64,000 nt of DNA from Bacillota bacterium. GTDB taxonomy: Bacteria; Bacillota; Ch66; Ch109. The stretch spans positions 62,001 to 126,000 of the forward strand of contig JABLWZ010000007.1 of NCBI GenBank assembly GCA_013178275.1, read 5' to 3'. Positions 46,870 to 56,260 of this stretch are shown here, one piece after another. The notes beneath the pieces are model-generated. The model was not told the DNA's origin. It ran no database searches and saw nothing but the letters and a program-made list of their open reading frames with translations. Positions within the stretch are counted from its first letter, which is position 1. Every line of letters starts with the position of its first letter. Both the position numbers and the translations under genes were made by a program.

Positions 46870-47859
46870 TTAAACCCTTCGCTTGACAAAGTGCGGCTTC
46901 TTGTCCAGCCGGTGGATAGCCTCGATAAAGCGGATGGTACCCGTGTACCCCCGCATCACCAGGGAATGGGTCTTGGCGGTATGCCCCATGTAGCGGACCC
47001 CCTGCAGCAGGTCCCCGTCAGTGATCCCGCTGGCCGCGAAGATAACGTCCTCGCTCCGGACCAGGTCGTCCATGGTCAGCAGGCGGTGGACATCGGTGAT
47101 CCCGATCTTTTTCGCGCGAGCCACGTCATCATCGTCCTCGGGCCATAGCCGGCCCTGCATCTCGCCCCCCACACAGCGGAGAGCCGCGGCGGCCAGCACC
47201 CCCTCCGGGGCGCCCCCGATCCCCATCATGATGTCGACCCCCGAATCCTCGAAAGCCGCCGCCACCGCCGGGGCCACGTCCCCGTCGGTGATCAGCTTGA
47301 TCCGGGCCCCCGCCTGGCGCACCGCCGCTATCAGGTCGTTGTGCCGCGGCCGGTCCAGTATCACCACCGTCAGGTCCGCGACATCCTTGTCCAGCGCCCG
47401 GGCCACCTCGCGCAGGTTCTCCTCCGGCGGGAGGTCCAGGCTGATCCGCCCGACCGCCTTCGGTCCCACGGCGATCTTATCCATGTACATGTCGGGGGCG
47501 TTCAGCAGGCATCCCCGCTCCGCCACCGCCAGGGTCGAGATAGCCCCCGTGAGCCCCTTGGCCACGATATTGGTCCCCTCCAGCGGGTCCACCGCGATGT
47601 CCACCAGCGGCGGCACCCCGGTCCCCAGCCTCTCGCCGATATACAGCATGGGGGCCTCGTCCATCTCCCCCTCGCCGATCACCACCACGCCATCAATCTG
47701 CACCGTATCGAACACTATCCGCATCGCGTTGACCGCGGCCGCGTCTGCCCCTTCCTTGTCACCACGGCCCATCAGCCTCCCCGAGGCCAGGGCAGCCGCC
47801 TCAGTCACCCGCACGAACTCCAGAGCCAGTTCTCTTTCCATACCGCGCCGCACGTTCAT
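46870..47859 (-). CDS. glpX: Fructose-1,6-bisphosphatase class II
   Basis: 329 aa from ATG at 47859 (GAGGGTGG upstream; the frame extends upstream without support). Gluconeogenic FBPase. Metal-binding motifs: VIGEGEMDEAP and DIAVDPLEGTNIVAKG (seen as AVDPLEGTN), plus GIGGAPEGVLAAAALRC and the GMGITDGDLL-like ASGITDGDLLQGVRY. Sits in the conserved spo0F-fba-tal-glpX-rho order. Confidence 0.97.
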   Translation of the reverse strand: MNVRRGMERELALEFVRVTEAAALASGRLMGRGDKEGADAAAVNAMRIVFDTVQIDGVVVIGEGEMDEAPMLYIGERLGTGVPPLVDIAVDPLEGTNIVAKGLTGAISTLAVAERGCLLNAPDMYMDKIAVGPKAVGRISLDLPPEENLREVARALDKDVADLTVVILDRPRHNDLIAAVRQAGARIKLITDGDVAPAVAAAFEDSGVDIMMGIGGAPEGVLAAAALRCVGGEMQGRLWPEDDDDVARAKKIGITDVHRLLTMDDLVRSEDVIFAASGITDGDLLQGVRYMGHTAKTHSLVMRGYTGTIRFIEAIHRLDKKPHFVKRRV

Positions 47860-47947
47860 AATACCACCCTCTTTGAAAACCCTGGGACGCCAATCCGTCA
47901 CCTAGACTTAATTCCCTGCCGTACCATTCTTTTCCTGCCGCTGCCGA

Positions 47948-48595
47948 TTATTTTTTGCTCGCCTTTTCCCAGTCCGCCAAAAACCGGCTGATCCCGAGGT
48001 CCGTCAGCGGGTGCTTCACCATCTGCTGGATCACCCCGAAAGGAACCGTCGCGATGTGCGCTCCCAGGCGGGCCGCCTGGGTCACGTGCATCGGGTGGCG
48101 GATGCTCGCCGCGATTACCTGGGTCTCTATCCCGTGGCGGGCGAAGATGTCCACGATCTCCTCCACCAGCAGCATCCCCTCCTGCCCCACGTCGTCCAGC
48201 CGCCCCACGAAGGGGCTGACATAGGCGGCGCCTGCCCGTGCGGCCAGCAGCGCCTGGTTGGCGGAAAATATCAGGGTGCAGTTGGTCCGGATCCCCTCCC
48301 CCGCCAGTTCCCGGATCGCGGCCAGCCCCTCCTCGGTGATGGGCACCTTGATTACGATGTTGGGGTGGATGGCGGCCAGCGCCCGGGCCTCCCGCACCAT
48401 GGCGCCGCGCTCCAGGCTCATCACCTCCGCGCTGATCGGTCCGTCCACTATGGAAGCGATCTCCCGCGCCACCGCGGCCAGGTCGCCCCCCTCCTTGGCC
48501 ACCAGGCTGGGATTGGTCGTCACCCCGGAGATGACCCCCCACTCCCAGGCCTTGCGTATCTCATCCAGGTTCGCGGTATCGATAAATATCTGCAA
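47948..48595 (-). CDS. tal: Transaldolase / fructose-6-phosphate aldolase family
   Basis: 215 aa from TTG at 48595, giving the family N-terminus [16 protein letters not shown]; a GTG at 48607 overlaps the AAGGAG site. Schiff-base Lys83 lies in [21 protein letters not shown] and [23 protein letters not shown] (seen as [15 protein letters not shown]) are typical of the small TalC/FSA subfamily, in which sequence alone does not separate transaldolase from F6P aldolase. Between fba and glpX. Confidence 0.94.
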   Translation of the reverse strand: MQIFIDTANLDEIRKAWEWGVISGVTTNPSLVAKEGGDLAAVAREIASIVDGPISAEVMSLERGAMVREARALAAIHPNIVIKVPITEEGLAAIRELAGEGIRTNCTLIFSANQALLAARAGAAYVSPFVGRLDDVGQEGMLLVEEIVDIFARHGIETQVIAASIRHPMHVTQAARLGAHIATVPFGVIQQMVKHPLTDLGISRFLADWEKASKK

Positions 48596-48620
48596 CTGAT
48601 CAGTCACTCCTTCTTCCCGG

Positions 48621-49475
48621 CTAGGCCCGGCCGCTGCTCCCAAACAGCCTGATCTTCTCCCGGATGACCTCGGTCGCCGCGTCGCGCGCCGGACCCAGCA
48701 GCTTTCTCGGGTCGATCTCCTTCGGGTTCTTCTCCATGGCCGCCTGCATCGCCCAGACGAAGGCCTCCCGGATATTGGTGTCGATATTGATCTTCCTTAC
48801 CCCCAGGGAGACGGCCTTCAGTATCGCGTCGTCCGGCACCCCCGAGGAGCCGTGCAGCACGATCGGGACCCCGGTCAGCCGGCGGATCTTATCCAGGCGC
48901 TCGAAGTCCAGCTTCGGCTCACCCTTGTACTGCCCGTGGGCGGTTCCGATGGCGATCGCCAGCGAATCCACCCCGGTGGCCGCCACAAACCGTTCCGCCT
49001 CGTCGGGGTCGGTATACATGGCCTCCTTCTCATCCACCGACACGTTGTCTTCCACCCCGCCGATCTTGCCCAGCTCCGCCTCCACCGAGATGCCACGCGG
49101 GCGGGCCAGCTCGATCACCCTCCGGGTCAGGGTGATGTTGTCCTCCAGGGATCCCTTCGAGCCGTCGTACATCACCGAGCTGAACCCGTGGAAGATGCAC
49201 CTCTCCACCTGCTCCATGTCCGTTCCATGGTCCAGGTGCAGTGCGATCGGCACCTTGGACTTATCCGCCGCCACCCGTACCATCGCCACGATGTAGTCCA
49301 GGCCCGCGTAGGTTATCGCCCCCTGGCTGGCCTGGATGATCACCGGGGAGTTCTCGGCCTCCGCCGCCCGGACGATAGCCTGGGTGATCTCCATGTTGTT
49401 GGCGTTAAACGCGCCCACCGCGTAGCCGCCCGCCTCGGCCGGCCCTAAAAGATCTGCCACACTTACAAAGGCCAT
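48621..49475 (-). CDS. fba: Fructose-bisphosphate aldolase class II
   Basis: 284 aa. Zinc-dependent aldolase of glycolysis and gluconeogenesis. [10 protein letters not shown] carries the metal-binding histidine and catalytic aspartate. [29 protein letters not shown] and [12 protein letters not shown] follow in the standard order, and [12 protein letters not shown] closes the barrel. Full length. ATG at 49475 with GGAGGG upstream. Confidence 0.97.
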   Translation of the reverse strand: MAFVSVADLLGPAEAGGYAVGAFNANNMEITQAIVRAAEAENSPVIIQASQGAITYAGLDYIVAMVRVAADKSKVPIALHLDHGTDMEQVERCIFHGFSSVMYDGSKGSLEDNITLTRRVIELARPRGISVEAELGKIGGVEDNVSVDEKEAMYTDPDEAERFVAATGVDSLAIAIGTAHGQYKGEPKLDFERLDKIRRLTGVPIVLHGSSGVPDDAILKAVSLGVRKINIDTNIREAFVWAMQAAMEKNPKEIDPRKLLGPARDAATEVIREKIRLFGSSGRA

Positions 49476-49618
49476 ACTATTTTACCCTCCCTATTAAGTT
49501 AAAATCCGGCGTAAGACGCTGATCGCACCTCACCTGGATCAGCGTTGCAAAAAGATATGCATGCGCAAAGAAAAGTAAAAAACGCGGCGGCCGGAGGGCG
49601 GAATCGAAGGGAAACGGG

Positions 49619-50269
49619 TCAGATATTCCTCCTTTTGCGAGAACGGGTCGGTTCATTGCTCGCTCCGTTCGGATCGTGCACCCGGGTATTCTGAACCAGC
49701 TGGATCTCGTCGATGCTGGTGAAAGCCTCGCCATCGGCCTCGAACTGGGCGGAAATAGACCCCCACGCTCCACAGTGCTCGCAGAAGAACCCTACCCGGT
49801 CGGGGAAGATCTCCAGTTCCAGGTCGAGGTTGCCGCACTGGCAGGAAAGGCTGCCCTGGTTGATCATCCGGTGCAGCCGGTCAAGAATGGTGCACATCAC
49901 CGCGCGGTTGATGAAGTAATCCCGTTCCGTTCCACCGTCGGAGACCGGCTGGTGCGTCCCCGTCTCCTGGGGCGCCAGATGAGCGATCTCCCTGCCGGAC
50001 CGGGGACAATACAGGCTAAACCCCTTCTCTGTCCAGAGCTGAGCCCGGGACAGGTTGTAGGTATGAGTCTCCTGGCACAGCGGACAGGTCAGGTTGAGCT
50101 GAAAGCGGCGTCTATCCTTGGTGCTGATCGAAAAAAGCTGCCCGCCACATACACAGGCCACCTTGACCAGCGGGAAAGCCCCGAACACGAACATCGAAAT
50201 CTTCTGCTCGTCCTCGCGCCCGCAGCTGGAACAGCGCAGCCCCATCTCGGTGGTAGTAGCGATAACCAA
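49619..50269 (-). CDS. Cysteine-rich zinc-ribbon-like protein of unknown function
   Basis: 216 aa from TTG at 50269 (AGGAGG 8 nt upstream; the GTG at 50278 overlaps that site). Not recognised as a named family. At least five cysteine pairs resemble zinc-ribbon knuckles: CSSCGRE, CVCGG, CPLCQ, CQCG and CEHCGAWG. There is no signal peptide or membrane segment, and the tail is basic (TRSRKRRNI). It lies between spo0F and fba, where Clostridia often carry a lineage-specific gene. Nucleic-acid binding or a sporulation role is only a guess. Confidence 0.7.
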   Translation of the reverse strand: MVIATTTEMGLRCSSCGREDEQKISMFVFGAFPLVKVACVCGGQLFSISTKDRRRFQLNLTCPLCQETHTYNLSRAQLWTEKGFSLYCPRSGREIAHLAPQETGTHQPVSDGGTERDYFINRAVMCTILDRLHRMINQGSLSCQCGNLDLELEIFPDRVGFFCEHCGAWGSISAQFEADGEAFTSIDEIQLVQNTRVHDPNGASNEPTRSRKRRNI

Positions 50270-50399
50270 GGAAATCACCTCCTCACAGCCCCAGTCCCGA
50301 ATACAAACTTTTTAGTAATATTTCTCCACCGGGAGTAAAACTCCTCCTAATTCCTATTCATTATATTATTATTTCATAACTTAATAATCAGGCCGCACC

Positions 50400-50795
50400 C
50401 TATTCAGCCAGTCCATAGCTGGACCGGTAGGTGCCGGTCACGATCCTCTGCGCCAGTTCCCGGAGTTGGTTGATGTCAAAGGGCTTGGTGATGCACTCCT
50501 TGACCCCCAGGTTGATGGCCTCGTTCACGATCTCCAGCTCACCGTAGGCTGTCATCATGATCACCGCCTGGTCGGGAAACCGCTGCTTGATCTGCCTCAG
50601 GACCTCCAGTCCGTTCATTCCGGGCATCTTCATGTCCAGGAGTATCAGGTCGGGGGCTTTGTCATTCAGCTTCTCGAGTGCTTCGTATCCGTTGGCCGCT
50701 AGGTCCACGTCGAACCCCTGATCACGGAAGGTCTCGACCAGGAGGCGTCGAACTCCGATTTGATCATCAACGACTAAAATGCTTTTCTCCCCCAT
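50400..50795 (-). CDS. spo0F: Sporulation phosphorelay response regulator Spo0F
   Basis: 131 aa, a single receiver domain. The acidic pocket is Asp10-Asp11, the phosphorylated aspartate Asp54 in LILLDMKMPG, Thr82 and Lys104 in ITKPF; these numbers coincide with Bacillus Spo0F. There is no output domain. Located next to fba as in Bacillus. ATG at 50795 follows AGGAGG. It passes phosphoryl groups from sporulation kinases to Spo0B where Spo0B exists; in many Clostridia the partner is unclear. Confidence 0.93.
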   Translation of the reverse strand: MGEKSILVVDDQIGVRRLLVETFRDQGFDVDLAANGYEALEKLNDKAPDLILLDMKMPGMNGLEVLRQIKQRFPDQAVIMMTAYGELEIVNEAINLGVKECITKPFDINQLRELAQRIVTGTYRSSYGLAE

Positions 50796-50818
50796 AAGCT
50801 CCTCCTTCTGTCACTTTA

Positions 50819-51586
50819 TCAAGCCTGGCCGCCCGAACCCCCCACCAGGGGTGCGAGCGTCACCAGCCCGCCCACCAGCGCGATCAGCAGCAGCAACGCC
50901 ATCGATACCCCGGGGATCAGGTAAACCGCTATCGCCCTGGCGGTAGAAATCTCGGTGGCCTCCCGGATGGCCATGACCTTGAGCACCAGTGTCCAGGCCC
51001 ACAGCACCAGGGAAACCAGGTTGATAATAGGCCAGGAGAACAGGGAAGCCATCAGCAGAAAAGGCGCTCCGAAAACCGTCGGCAGGGTGGCCAGGGCCAA
51101 CCCCGTCAGGGTCCCCCGGGCGTTTCCTTTTCCACGTAGAAGTACTTCGGCTAAAAGGTTGAAAATCCCTGCTCCGGCCACCAGAAAAATAATCGAACCC
51201 AAAACACCCAGCACAGCCATCATCATCCCCAGCTTGACCACCGCCCGGGGTATCGCGGCAGCCGCCAGGAGGGGAAACAGCCGGGCGAGGGTATCGGAGG
51301 TCGGCCCTCGGGCCGCCATGGCGATCTGCAGGAACCAGGACACGCCCTCCACCGCCAGGAAGATCAGCAGCGCGTTCACCAGGTAATCACCGCGGGACAC
51401 GACGCGCAGGGTCTCCGCCGGCCGGGCGATGATCCCGTAGAGCATCTCCACCCAGCCCAGCCCCGGCTCCGTTGCCACCGGGTCCGCCTCTGGCGAGGGA
51501 TCGGCCTCCGCCGCTTCCAGTTCCGCCGCCCGGGGCTCTTCGCCGGCTTCAACGTTATTCGACTCGATAGGATTTTCCAGGCTCAT
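50819..51586 (-). CDS. Yip1-domain membrane protein
   Basis: 255 aa. An acidic, Ala/Glu-rich cytoplasmic N-terminus (about 1-42) precedes MLYGIIARPAETLRVVSR, the entry motif of Yip1/YIF1-like proteins, and five membrane helices. Function unknown in bacteria. Start at 51586 lies 32 nt inside the end of sppA, so it is probably translated from the same transcript. Confidence 0.82.
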   Translation of the reverse strand: MSLENPIESNNVEAGEEPRAAELEAAEADPSPEADPVATEPGLGWVEMLYGIIARPAETLRVVSRGDYLVNALLIFLAVEGVSWFLQIAMAARGPTSDTLARLFPLLAAAAIPRAVVKLGMMMAVLGVLGSIIFLVAGAGIFNLLAEVLLRGKGNARGTLTGLALATLPTVFGAPFLLMASLFSWPIINLVSLVLWAWTLVLKVMAIREATEISTARAIAVYLIPGVSMALLLLIALVGGLVTLAPLVGGSGGQA

Positions 51587-52520
51587 TGAAGACCCCCTTC
51601 CAGAGCAGCGGCCACCACTGCCCCCGAGTAAGATCCGACACCCCGCCGCCCGGGGCCATGCTCGACAGCCCCGAGAAGAACCTCTCCAGGGCGGTCTCCG
51701 TCGAGTACTCCTTCAGCTTCGGCTCCCCTTCTATCCCCGCCAGGGCGCCGGCCTTATCCACCGCGTCATAAAAGTTCCCCAGTTCGTCCACCAGTCCCAG
51801 TTCCTTCGCCTGGCGGCCGGTGAATACCCGGCCGTCCGCCACCTGGGCCAGCCGCTCCCTGGTAATCTTGCCCTCCCGCCGCAGGGCGACGTCGTCAAAA
51901 AACTGCTGGTAGGTATCGTCCACCAGTCCCTGCAGGAGTTCCCGCTCCTCCTCGGTCAGGGGCCGGGTCGCCGACCCGATGTCCTTGAAGGCCCCGCTCT
52001 TGATAACCTCCGAGGAGATGCCCAGCTTCTTGAAAAGCTCCTCGAGATTCTCCCACTGCATGATCACCCCGATGCTGCCGGTCAGGGTCGTCGGGTTGGC
52101 CACCACCGTGTCCGCCTGGGCGGCGATCCAGTACCCCGCGGACGCGGCCATGTCACCCATCGACACCACCACGACCTTCCCGCTCTGCCTCAGCCGCTGT
52201 ATCTCCTCCACTATCTCCTGGGCCGCCGCGGCGCTCCCCCCCGGGCTGTTGACGCGGATCACCACCGCCTTCACCCCGGTATCCTTCTGGGCCGCGCGCA
52301 GCTGCTCCAGTATCTGGCCCGCGCTGCCCTGGGTCGTCATCCATCCCTGGCTCGTGCTCCCGGTGATGGTCCCCTCGATCCGGATGACCCCCACCTGGGA
52401 ATCCTGGGCGGCCCCCATCTTTCCCGCGTTCCGTTTGTCCACCGGGATCGCCATTGCCGCGATCAGGGTCAGAAAGATGATCCCCGCCACGATCCCTACC
52501 GCCAGCCTCTTATTAGCCAA
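51555..52520 (-). CDS. sppA: Signal peptide peptidase SppA (S49 family)
   Basis: 321 aa. One N-terminal membrane anchor (AVGIVAGIIFLTLIAAMAIP), then the short SppA36K-type catalytic domain. Ser127 in GDMAASAGYWIA and Lys179 in SGAFKDIG form the Ser/Lys dyad, with the same 52-residue spacing as Bacillus SppA. RVNSPGGSAAAAQEI is also conserved. Degrades cleaved signal peptides in the membrane. TTG at 52520 with GGGGG 8 nt upstream, 3 nt after alr. Confidence 0.95.
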   Translation of the reverse strand: MANKRLAVGIVAGIIFLTLIAAMAIPVDKRNAGKMGAAQDSQVGVIRIEGTITGSTSQGWMTTQGSAGQILEQLRAAQKDTGVKAVVIRVNSPGGSAAAAQEIVEEIQRLRQSGKVVVVSMGDMAASAGYWIAAQADTVVANPTTLTGSIGVIMQWENLEELFKKLGISSEVIKSGAFKDIGSATRPLTEEERELLQGLVDDTYQQFFDDVALRREGKITRERLAQVADGRVFTGRQAKELGLVDELGNFYDAVDKAGALAGIEGEPKLKEYSTETALERFFSGLSSMAPGGGVSDLTRGQWWPLLWKGVFNEPGKSYRVE

Positions 52521-52523
52521 GAC

Positions 52524-53768
52524 CTATACCCCCTCTTTACTGCTGGAAGTATCCGCCGTCCTGAGTCCAAACATCGGCTCCTCTCCCTCCAGGGTGGACA
52601 CCAGCCACGGCTGTCCCGCCTGCAGGTACAGCTTGGGCAGCCACCGGTTGATAGTGGTCCGGCGGGCCGACAGCACCGCCAGCGACCCCACCTCCACCTT
52701 GGGTATCGAGGTAACGTCCACCATCGTGAACTGCATCGCCACCTTCCCCAGCACCGGGGCGCGGCCGCCCTCTATCTCCACCGCCGCCGCCTCCCCGACC
52801 GACATCCCCAGCCAGGCGAGCAGCATCTTCGCCATGTAGCGCATCAGGTCCATGAACCCCCGCGGCCGCGGCACCGGCTCCACCGAGAACCCGTCCACGT
52901 AGCCCAGCGGCAGCACCGCCACCCGGGTCCGTCGGCCCGCCACCTTGGTCCGACCGTAACCGATCGAGGTCCCGGCCGGAAAATCCTGTACCTGTACCAC
53001 CCGCGCCTTCAGTTTCCACGGGTCCTTCAGGTTCAGCCGCTGCGGGGCCTCGGGGTAAGGGTACTGGCCGTAGAGCAGGGTCCCCACCCGCACCAGGTCC
53101 AGGTGCATATCAGGTCGGTTCAGGGCCGCCGCGCTGTTGCAGATGTGCATCAGCGGCGGCCTAGCGTCGCGCCGGCTGAGAAAATCCTCCACCTCCATCA
53201 GTCGGCGAAACTGCCCCTCCGTAAAACGCCGATCCGACTCCCGGTTCGACGCTGCCGAAGACAGGTGGGTATAGATGCCCTCCAGCTCCAGGTTCGGGTC
53301 CTGGGCCATATTGAGGCCGAGTATCGCCGCCTCGTTGGGCGAGAGCCCGATGCGCCCCATCCCGGTCTCCACCTTCAGGTGCACCTTCACCCGCTGGTTC
53401 CGGTACTTCGCCGCCCGGGCGATGGTCTGCGCCGCCGCGTCCGAGTGCACCGACGGGGTCAGCCGGTAGTTTATCGCCAGTCCCGCCTGGTTGGCCATCA
53501 GCGGCGCGAAAACCAGGATCGGGATCTCGATCCCCTTCCGCCTCAGCTCGATCCCCTCGTCCAGGGCCGTCACCGCCAGCCACTCCACCCCCTCGGACTG
53601 CAGCAGCCGGGACACCGTCACCGCCCCGTGCCCGTAGGCGTCAGCCTTCACCACCGCCATCAGCCGGGTCTTGATCCCGACCAGGCGGCGAATCTCATTC
53701 AAGTTATTGACGATCGCGTCCAGGTCCACCTCCACCCATCGCGGGGCGTAGTTCTCCAGCAGCGGCAT
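52524..53768 (-). CDS. alr: Alanine racemase
   Basis: 414 aa. PLP-dependent enzyme giving D-alanine for the cell wall. PLP Lys41 in VVKADAYGHG, catalytic Tyr271 in GTSIGYGRT, and KVETGMGRIGL typical of the barrel. Slightly long (usual about 370-390). The C-terminal domain has an insertion RPRGFMDLMRYMAKMLLAWLG (in part) and the motif reads GKVAMQFTMVDVT where most homologues have GRVCMDQ, so substrate range might differ. ATG at 53768 with GGAGGGAG upstream. Confidence 0.9.
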   Translation of the reverse strand: MPLLENYAPRWVEVDLDAIVNNLNEIRRLVGIKTRLMAVVKADAYGHGAVTVSRLLQSEGVEWLAVTALDEGIELRRKGIEIPILVFAPLMANQAGLAINYRLTPSVHSDAAAQTIARAAKYRNQRVKVHLKVETGMGRIGLSPNEAAILGLNMAQDPNLELEGIYTHLSSAASNRESDRRFTEGQFRRLMEVEDFLSRRDARPPLMHICNSAAALNRPDMHLDLVRVGTLLYGQYPYPEAPQRLNLKDPWKLKARVVQVQDFPAGTSIGYGRTKVAGRRTRVAVLPLGYVDGFSVEPVPRPRGFMDLMRYMAKMLLAWLGMSVGEAAAVEIEGGRAPVLGKVAMQFTMVDVTSIPKVEVGSLAVLSARRTTINRWLPKLYLQAGQPWLVSTLEGEEPMFGLRTADTSSSKEGV

Positions 53769-53796
53769 GGCTCCCTCCTCCCGGAAATCATCAGTA

Positions 53797-53929
53797 GTTG
53801 ACAGTACCCCTCATCCCTTATAAGTTCCTGTCGTTTTCATAATGCGGTTCTCCTGACTTACCGATCAAGCTTTCTATCGCTCCAATTGAAGATTATTCGA
53901 TTATTTCCACTGTGGTTGACAGTACCCCT
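53797..53929. repeat. 15-bp direct repeats bracketing the alr-femAB gap
   Basis: GTTGACAGTACCCCT occurs exactly at 53797-53811 and 53915-53929, one copy ending at the first base of the femAB stop. The sequence between has no recognisable gene. It could be the footprint of a small inserted element. Confidence 0.55.
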
Positions 53930-55044
53930 TAGACCTCGCTCCCCGCCGGCCTTGGCTCCACCTTCTGTCCCTTCAGGCGCTTCTTGAAATTTATCAACCC
54001 ATGCACCAGGCTCTGGTAGAGGGGCACCCCCCAGTTCCACAACCAATAGAAGAACCCGTTGTAGACCAGGTCGTACTCCCCCACGAACTCCGTGTAAACC
54101 CCGCCGAACCCCTTCTTGAACCGGTACAGCCCGTACAGCGGGTTGTCCTCCGTCAGGTTCCCCGGCACCCCCCGGAAGTCGTACAGCGTGCAGCCGTTCT
54201 CCTTAGCCCAGGAGATCATCGCCCACTGCAGCAGGTAGTTCGGCATCACGTTGCGGTACTCGTTGCTCGACGCCCCGTACAGGTACCACACCTTGTCCCC
54301 GAAGATCAGCGCCAGGGTCCCGGCGATAACCTTCCCCTGGTAGTCCGCCAGGAAGATGCGGCCCAGGCCCTTCTCCACCAGGCGGTCCCACATCGTCTCG
54401 AAGTAAGAGTAGTTGCGCACCAGGAAACGGTCGCGCTTCGCCGTCTCCAGCAGCACCTCGTAAAACACCGGCAGGTCCGCCTTGGTAGCCACCCGCAGCA
54501 CCACGCCCCGCTTCTCCGCCAGGCGCAGGTTGTAGCGGGTCTTCCCCGCCAGGTTGTCGAACAGCTCCTTGATGGAGGGGTGGATGTCCATCCGGAACAC
54601 GAACCGCGGCTGCACCCCCTCGAACCCCTCGTCGCTCCTAGCCGAGCGGAACCCCAGAGAGAGCAGGAATTCCTTGAACCGCTCGTTCTCCACCGGCACG
54701 TCGGGGTCGATCTTCAAGAAGATCCCCTTGTGCTTCCTGGCCACCTCCCGGGTCGACTCGAAAAGGAACCTCATCAGCTCGCGGTTCCTGATATCCCCCA
54801 CCGGACCCCGGGGAGCGTAGAAGATGCAGTAGCTCAGGCCCGGCAGCCGGCGCTTCAGTATCGACAGCGCGGCCACGATCTCGCCGCTGTCCTCCACCAC
54901 CAGCCTTATCGGCTCCCAGCCGGTAGTCGCCTTTACCTCACCCCACTCGTAAGACTGAAGAATATGGCCCTTGGGGGCCTTACTTACATAATCGTTATAT
55001 CTTTCCCGCTCCAAGGCGTCGATCTCGCGATAGCGAAGCTCCAA
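53929..55044 (-). CDS. FemAB/MurM-type peptidoglycan aminoacyltransferase
   Basis: About 371 aa from TTG at 55044 (GGGGAGG 12 nt upstream; an in-frame TTG at 55077 has no site). Two GNAT-like FemABX subdomains: ILQSYEWGEVKATTGWEP near the N-terminus, SIKELFDNLAGKTRYNLRLAEKRGV in the middle (in part), and LYDFRGVPGNL...GLYRFKKGFGG near the C-terminus, the lipid II:aminoacyl-tRNA ligase signature. Probably adds the cross-bridge residue(s); there is no charged coiled-coil arm as in FemA. Next to alr, a cell-wall pairing. Confidence 0.9.
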   Translation of the reverse strand: MELRYREIDALERERYNDYVSKAPKGHILQSYEWGEVKATTGWEPIRLVVEDSGEIVAALSILKRRLPGLSYCIFYAPRGPVGDIRNRELMRFLFESTREVARKHKGIFLKIDPDVPVENERFKEFLLSLGFRSARSDEGFEGVQPRFVFRMDIHPSIKELFDNLAGKTRYNLRLAEKRGVVLRVATKADLPVFYEVLLETAKRDRFLVRNYSYFETMWDRLVEKGLGRIFLADYQGKVIAGTLALIFGDKVWYLYGASSNEYRNVMPNYLLQWAMISWAKENGCTLYDFRGVPGNLTEDNPLYGLYRFKKGFGGVYTEFVGEYDLVYNGFFYWLWNWGVPLYQSLVHGLINFKKRLKGQKVEPRPAGSEV

Positions 55045-55460
55045 TGTACGGTCGTACCTCCCCGAAACAAAATGCAAAAAATAACCTCTCGCTTGCCTGC
55101 ATGCTACTTACTAGTTTGCTTCCCGCCCAGCCCCCTATACAAAAACCACGGGAGCTGTAACAAATCTACAACTAAACTGATTCGCGAATAAGGTCGGATT
55201 TCCTGCAAAAATAAAAAGGGGAACCTGTTGGTTCTCAATGAAAATAAACAATATATCATTTTAAATTAGCATTTTCTATCTTTCATTCTCATTATCACTT
55301 TTAACTATCAAAGCACAGATAACAATAAATATATATAAATGTACAACTCTATCCAAGTAAAAAATATCATAATATTTTATTGGTAAAATCCGATTATCAT
55401 ATTAGTTCTTCCATGTATTTACAACCAAATATATAATAATTGTAGGCGTAAGATAACAAT
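55045..55460. other. A+T-rich intergenic region upstream of femAB
   Basis: No gene seen. Base composition falls sharply from the GC-rich femAB gene into an A+T-rich stretch (about 55250-55450) with TATATA-like runs that may hold divergent promoters. One terminator-like hairpin at 55207-55236. Confidence 0.5.
55207..55236 (-). terminator. Terminator-like hairpin in the femAB leader
   Basis: GAGAACC-AACA-GGTTCCC then CTTTTTATTTTT on the minus strand, about 160 nt upstream of the femAB start. It may stop transcripts entering from upstream or act as an attenuator. Confidence 0.55.
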
Positions 55461-55973
55461 GTGCCTCAGGTGGTGTTTGATCTGGAATTCAGATACAAAG
55501 GGAAAAAACAGACCAAGTATATTTTCAGCATTTTATTGGGTCCTTTTATGTATTATTTTCTTAACTCTATCTTTCCCAGTTTTTCAAGGTTCGTATCACT
55601 TCTATTTTTCTGTCTCGTTTGGACGCTTATCTACGGTTTATTGGCCTATTTCGGATACCGGTCCAACCGTGAAGATTCCTCTACCGCTATAAGGTTGGAC
55701 GACTCGGGGATATCTACTTTGTATAATAAGGCAGTTAAAACCAGTATCCCATGGGAAAAGGTTAGTGAGGTGTATGTTACATGGTCATCGGTATATCAAT
55801 ACAGTAATGAGCCAGTAAGGCCTTATATAATTGTCATAAAAAGCAAAACCTCCAAGATCGAAATAAAAGATGAGATAAACGGGTTTCCACTTTTAGTACG
55901 TACCCTTAAGGAACGGTTCGGGGAGCGGTTCAACACCCGCGATCTGCCTGTGGAGCTTAAGAATCCAAATTGA
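55461..55973 (+). CDS. Hypothetical membrane protein with a PH-like C-terminal domain
   Basis: 170 aa, plus strand. Two membrane helices (about 22-65; YIFSILLGPFMYYFLNSIF and SLLFFCLVWTLIYGLLAYFG) are followed by a beta-rich tail (IRLDDSGISTLYNKAVKTSIPWEKVSEV...) resembling bacterial PH/YcxB-like domains. GTG at 55461; the ribosome site is weak. Lower-GC than the housekeeping genes. Its last 17 nt overlap the convergent gene 55957-56217. Confidence 0.6.
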   Translation: MPQVVFDLEFRYKGKKQTKYIFSILLGPFMYYFLNSIFPSFSRFVSLLFFCLVWTLIYGLLAYFGYRSNREDSSTAIRLDDSGISTLYNKAVKTSIPWEKVSEVYVTWSSVYQYSNEPVRPYIIVIKSKTSKIEIKDEINGFPLLVRTLKERFGERFNTRDLPVELKNPN

Positions 55974-56217
55974 CCAGCAGCAACAAGGCGATGATAATAG
56001 AACCCAGGATTAAAACGGCTTTCTTTACAGCCGGTGACAGCGTTGTAATATTTCCAATATGGACAATGGTCAAAGTCAGGAGAGCGCCGACTATCAAGAC
56101 CGCGGTTACGATAGATCTCAGCACAGTAGCATCAAGCATCTTCCCGACAAAAATAACCGCCGCCAAGCTGAATACAGCAAATGCTATTAGTAAGCTCTTC
56201 TCGCTTTTTTCCAACAC
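55957..56217 (-). CDS. Small hypothetical membrane protein
   Basis: 86 aa. Three predicted membrane helices (LLIAFAVFSLAAVIFVG, IVTAVLIVGALLTLTIVHIG, AVLILGSIIIALLLLVNL). Start TTG 56217 with AGGAGG 10 nt upstream supports expression. No family recognised. Converges with and overlaps the PH-like gene by 17 nt. Confidence 0.6.
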   Translation of the reverse strand: MLEKSEKSLLIAFAVFSLAAVIFVGKMLDATVLRSIVTAVLIVGALLTLTIVHIGNITTLSPAVKKAVLILGSIIIALLLLVNLDS

Positions 56218-56260
56218 CGATTAACCTCCTGGGAATGTTTCCCCTGATTCCTTATCAACC

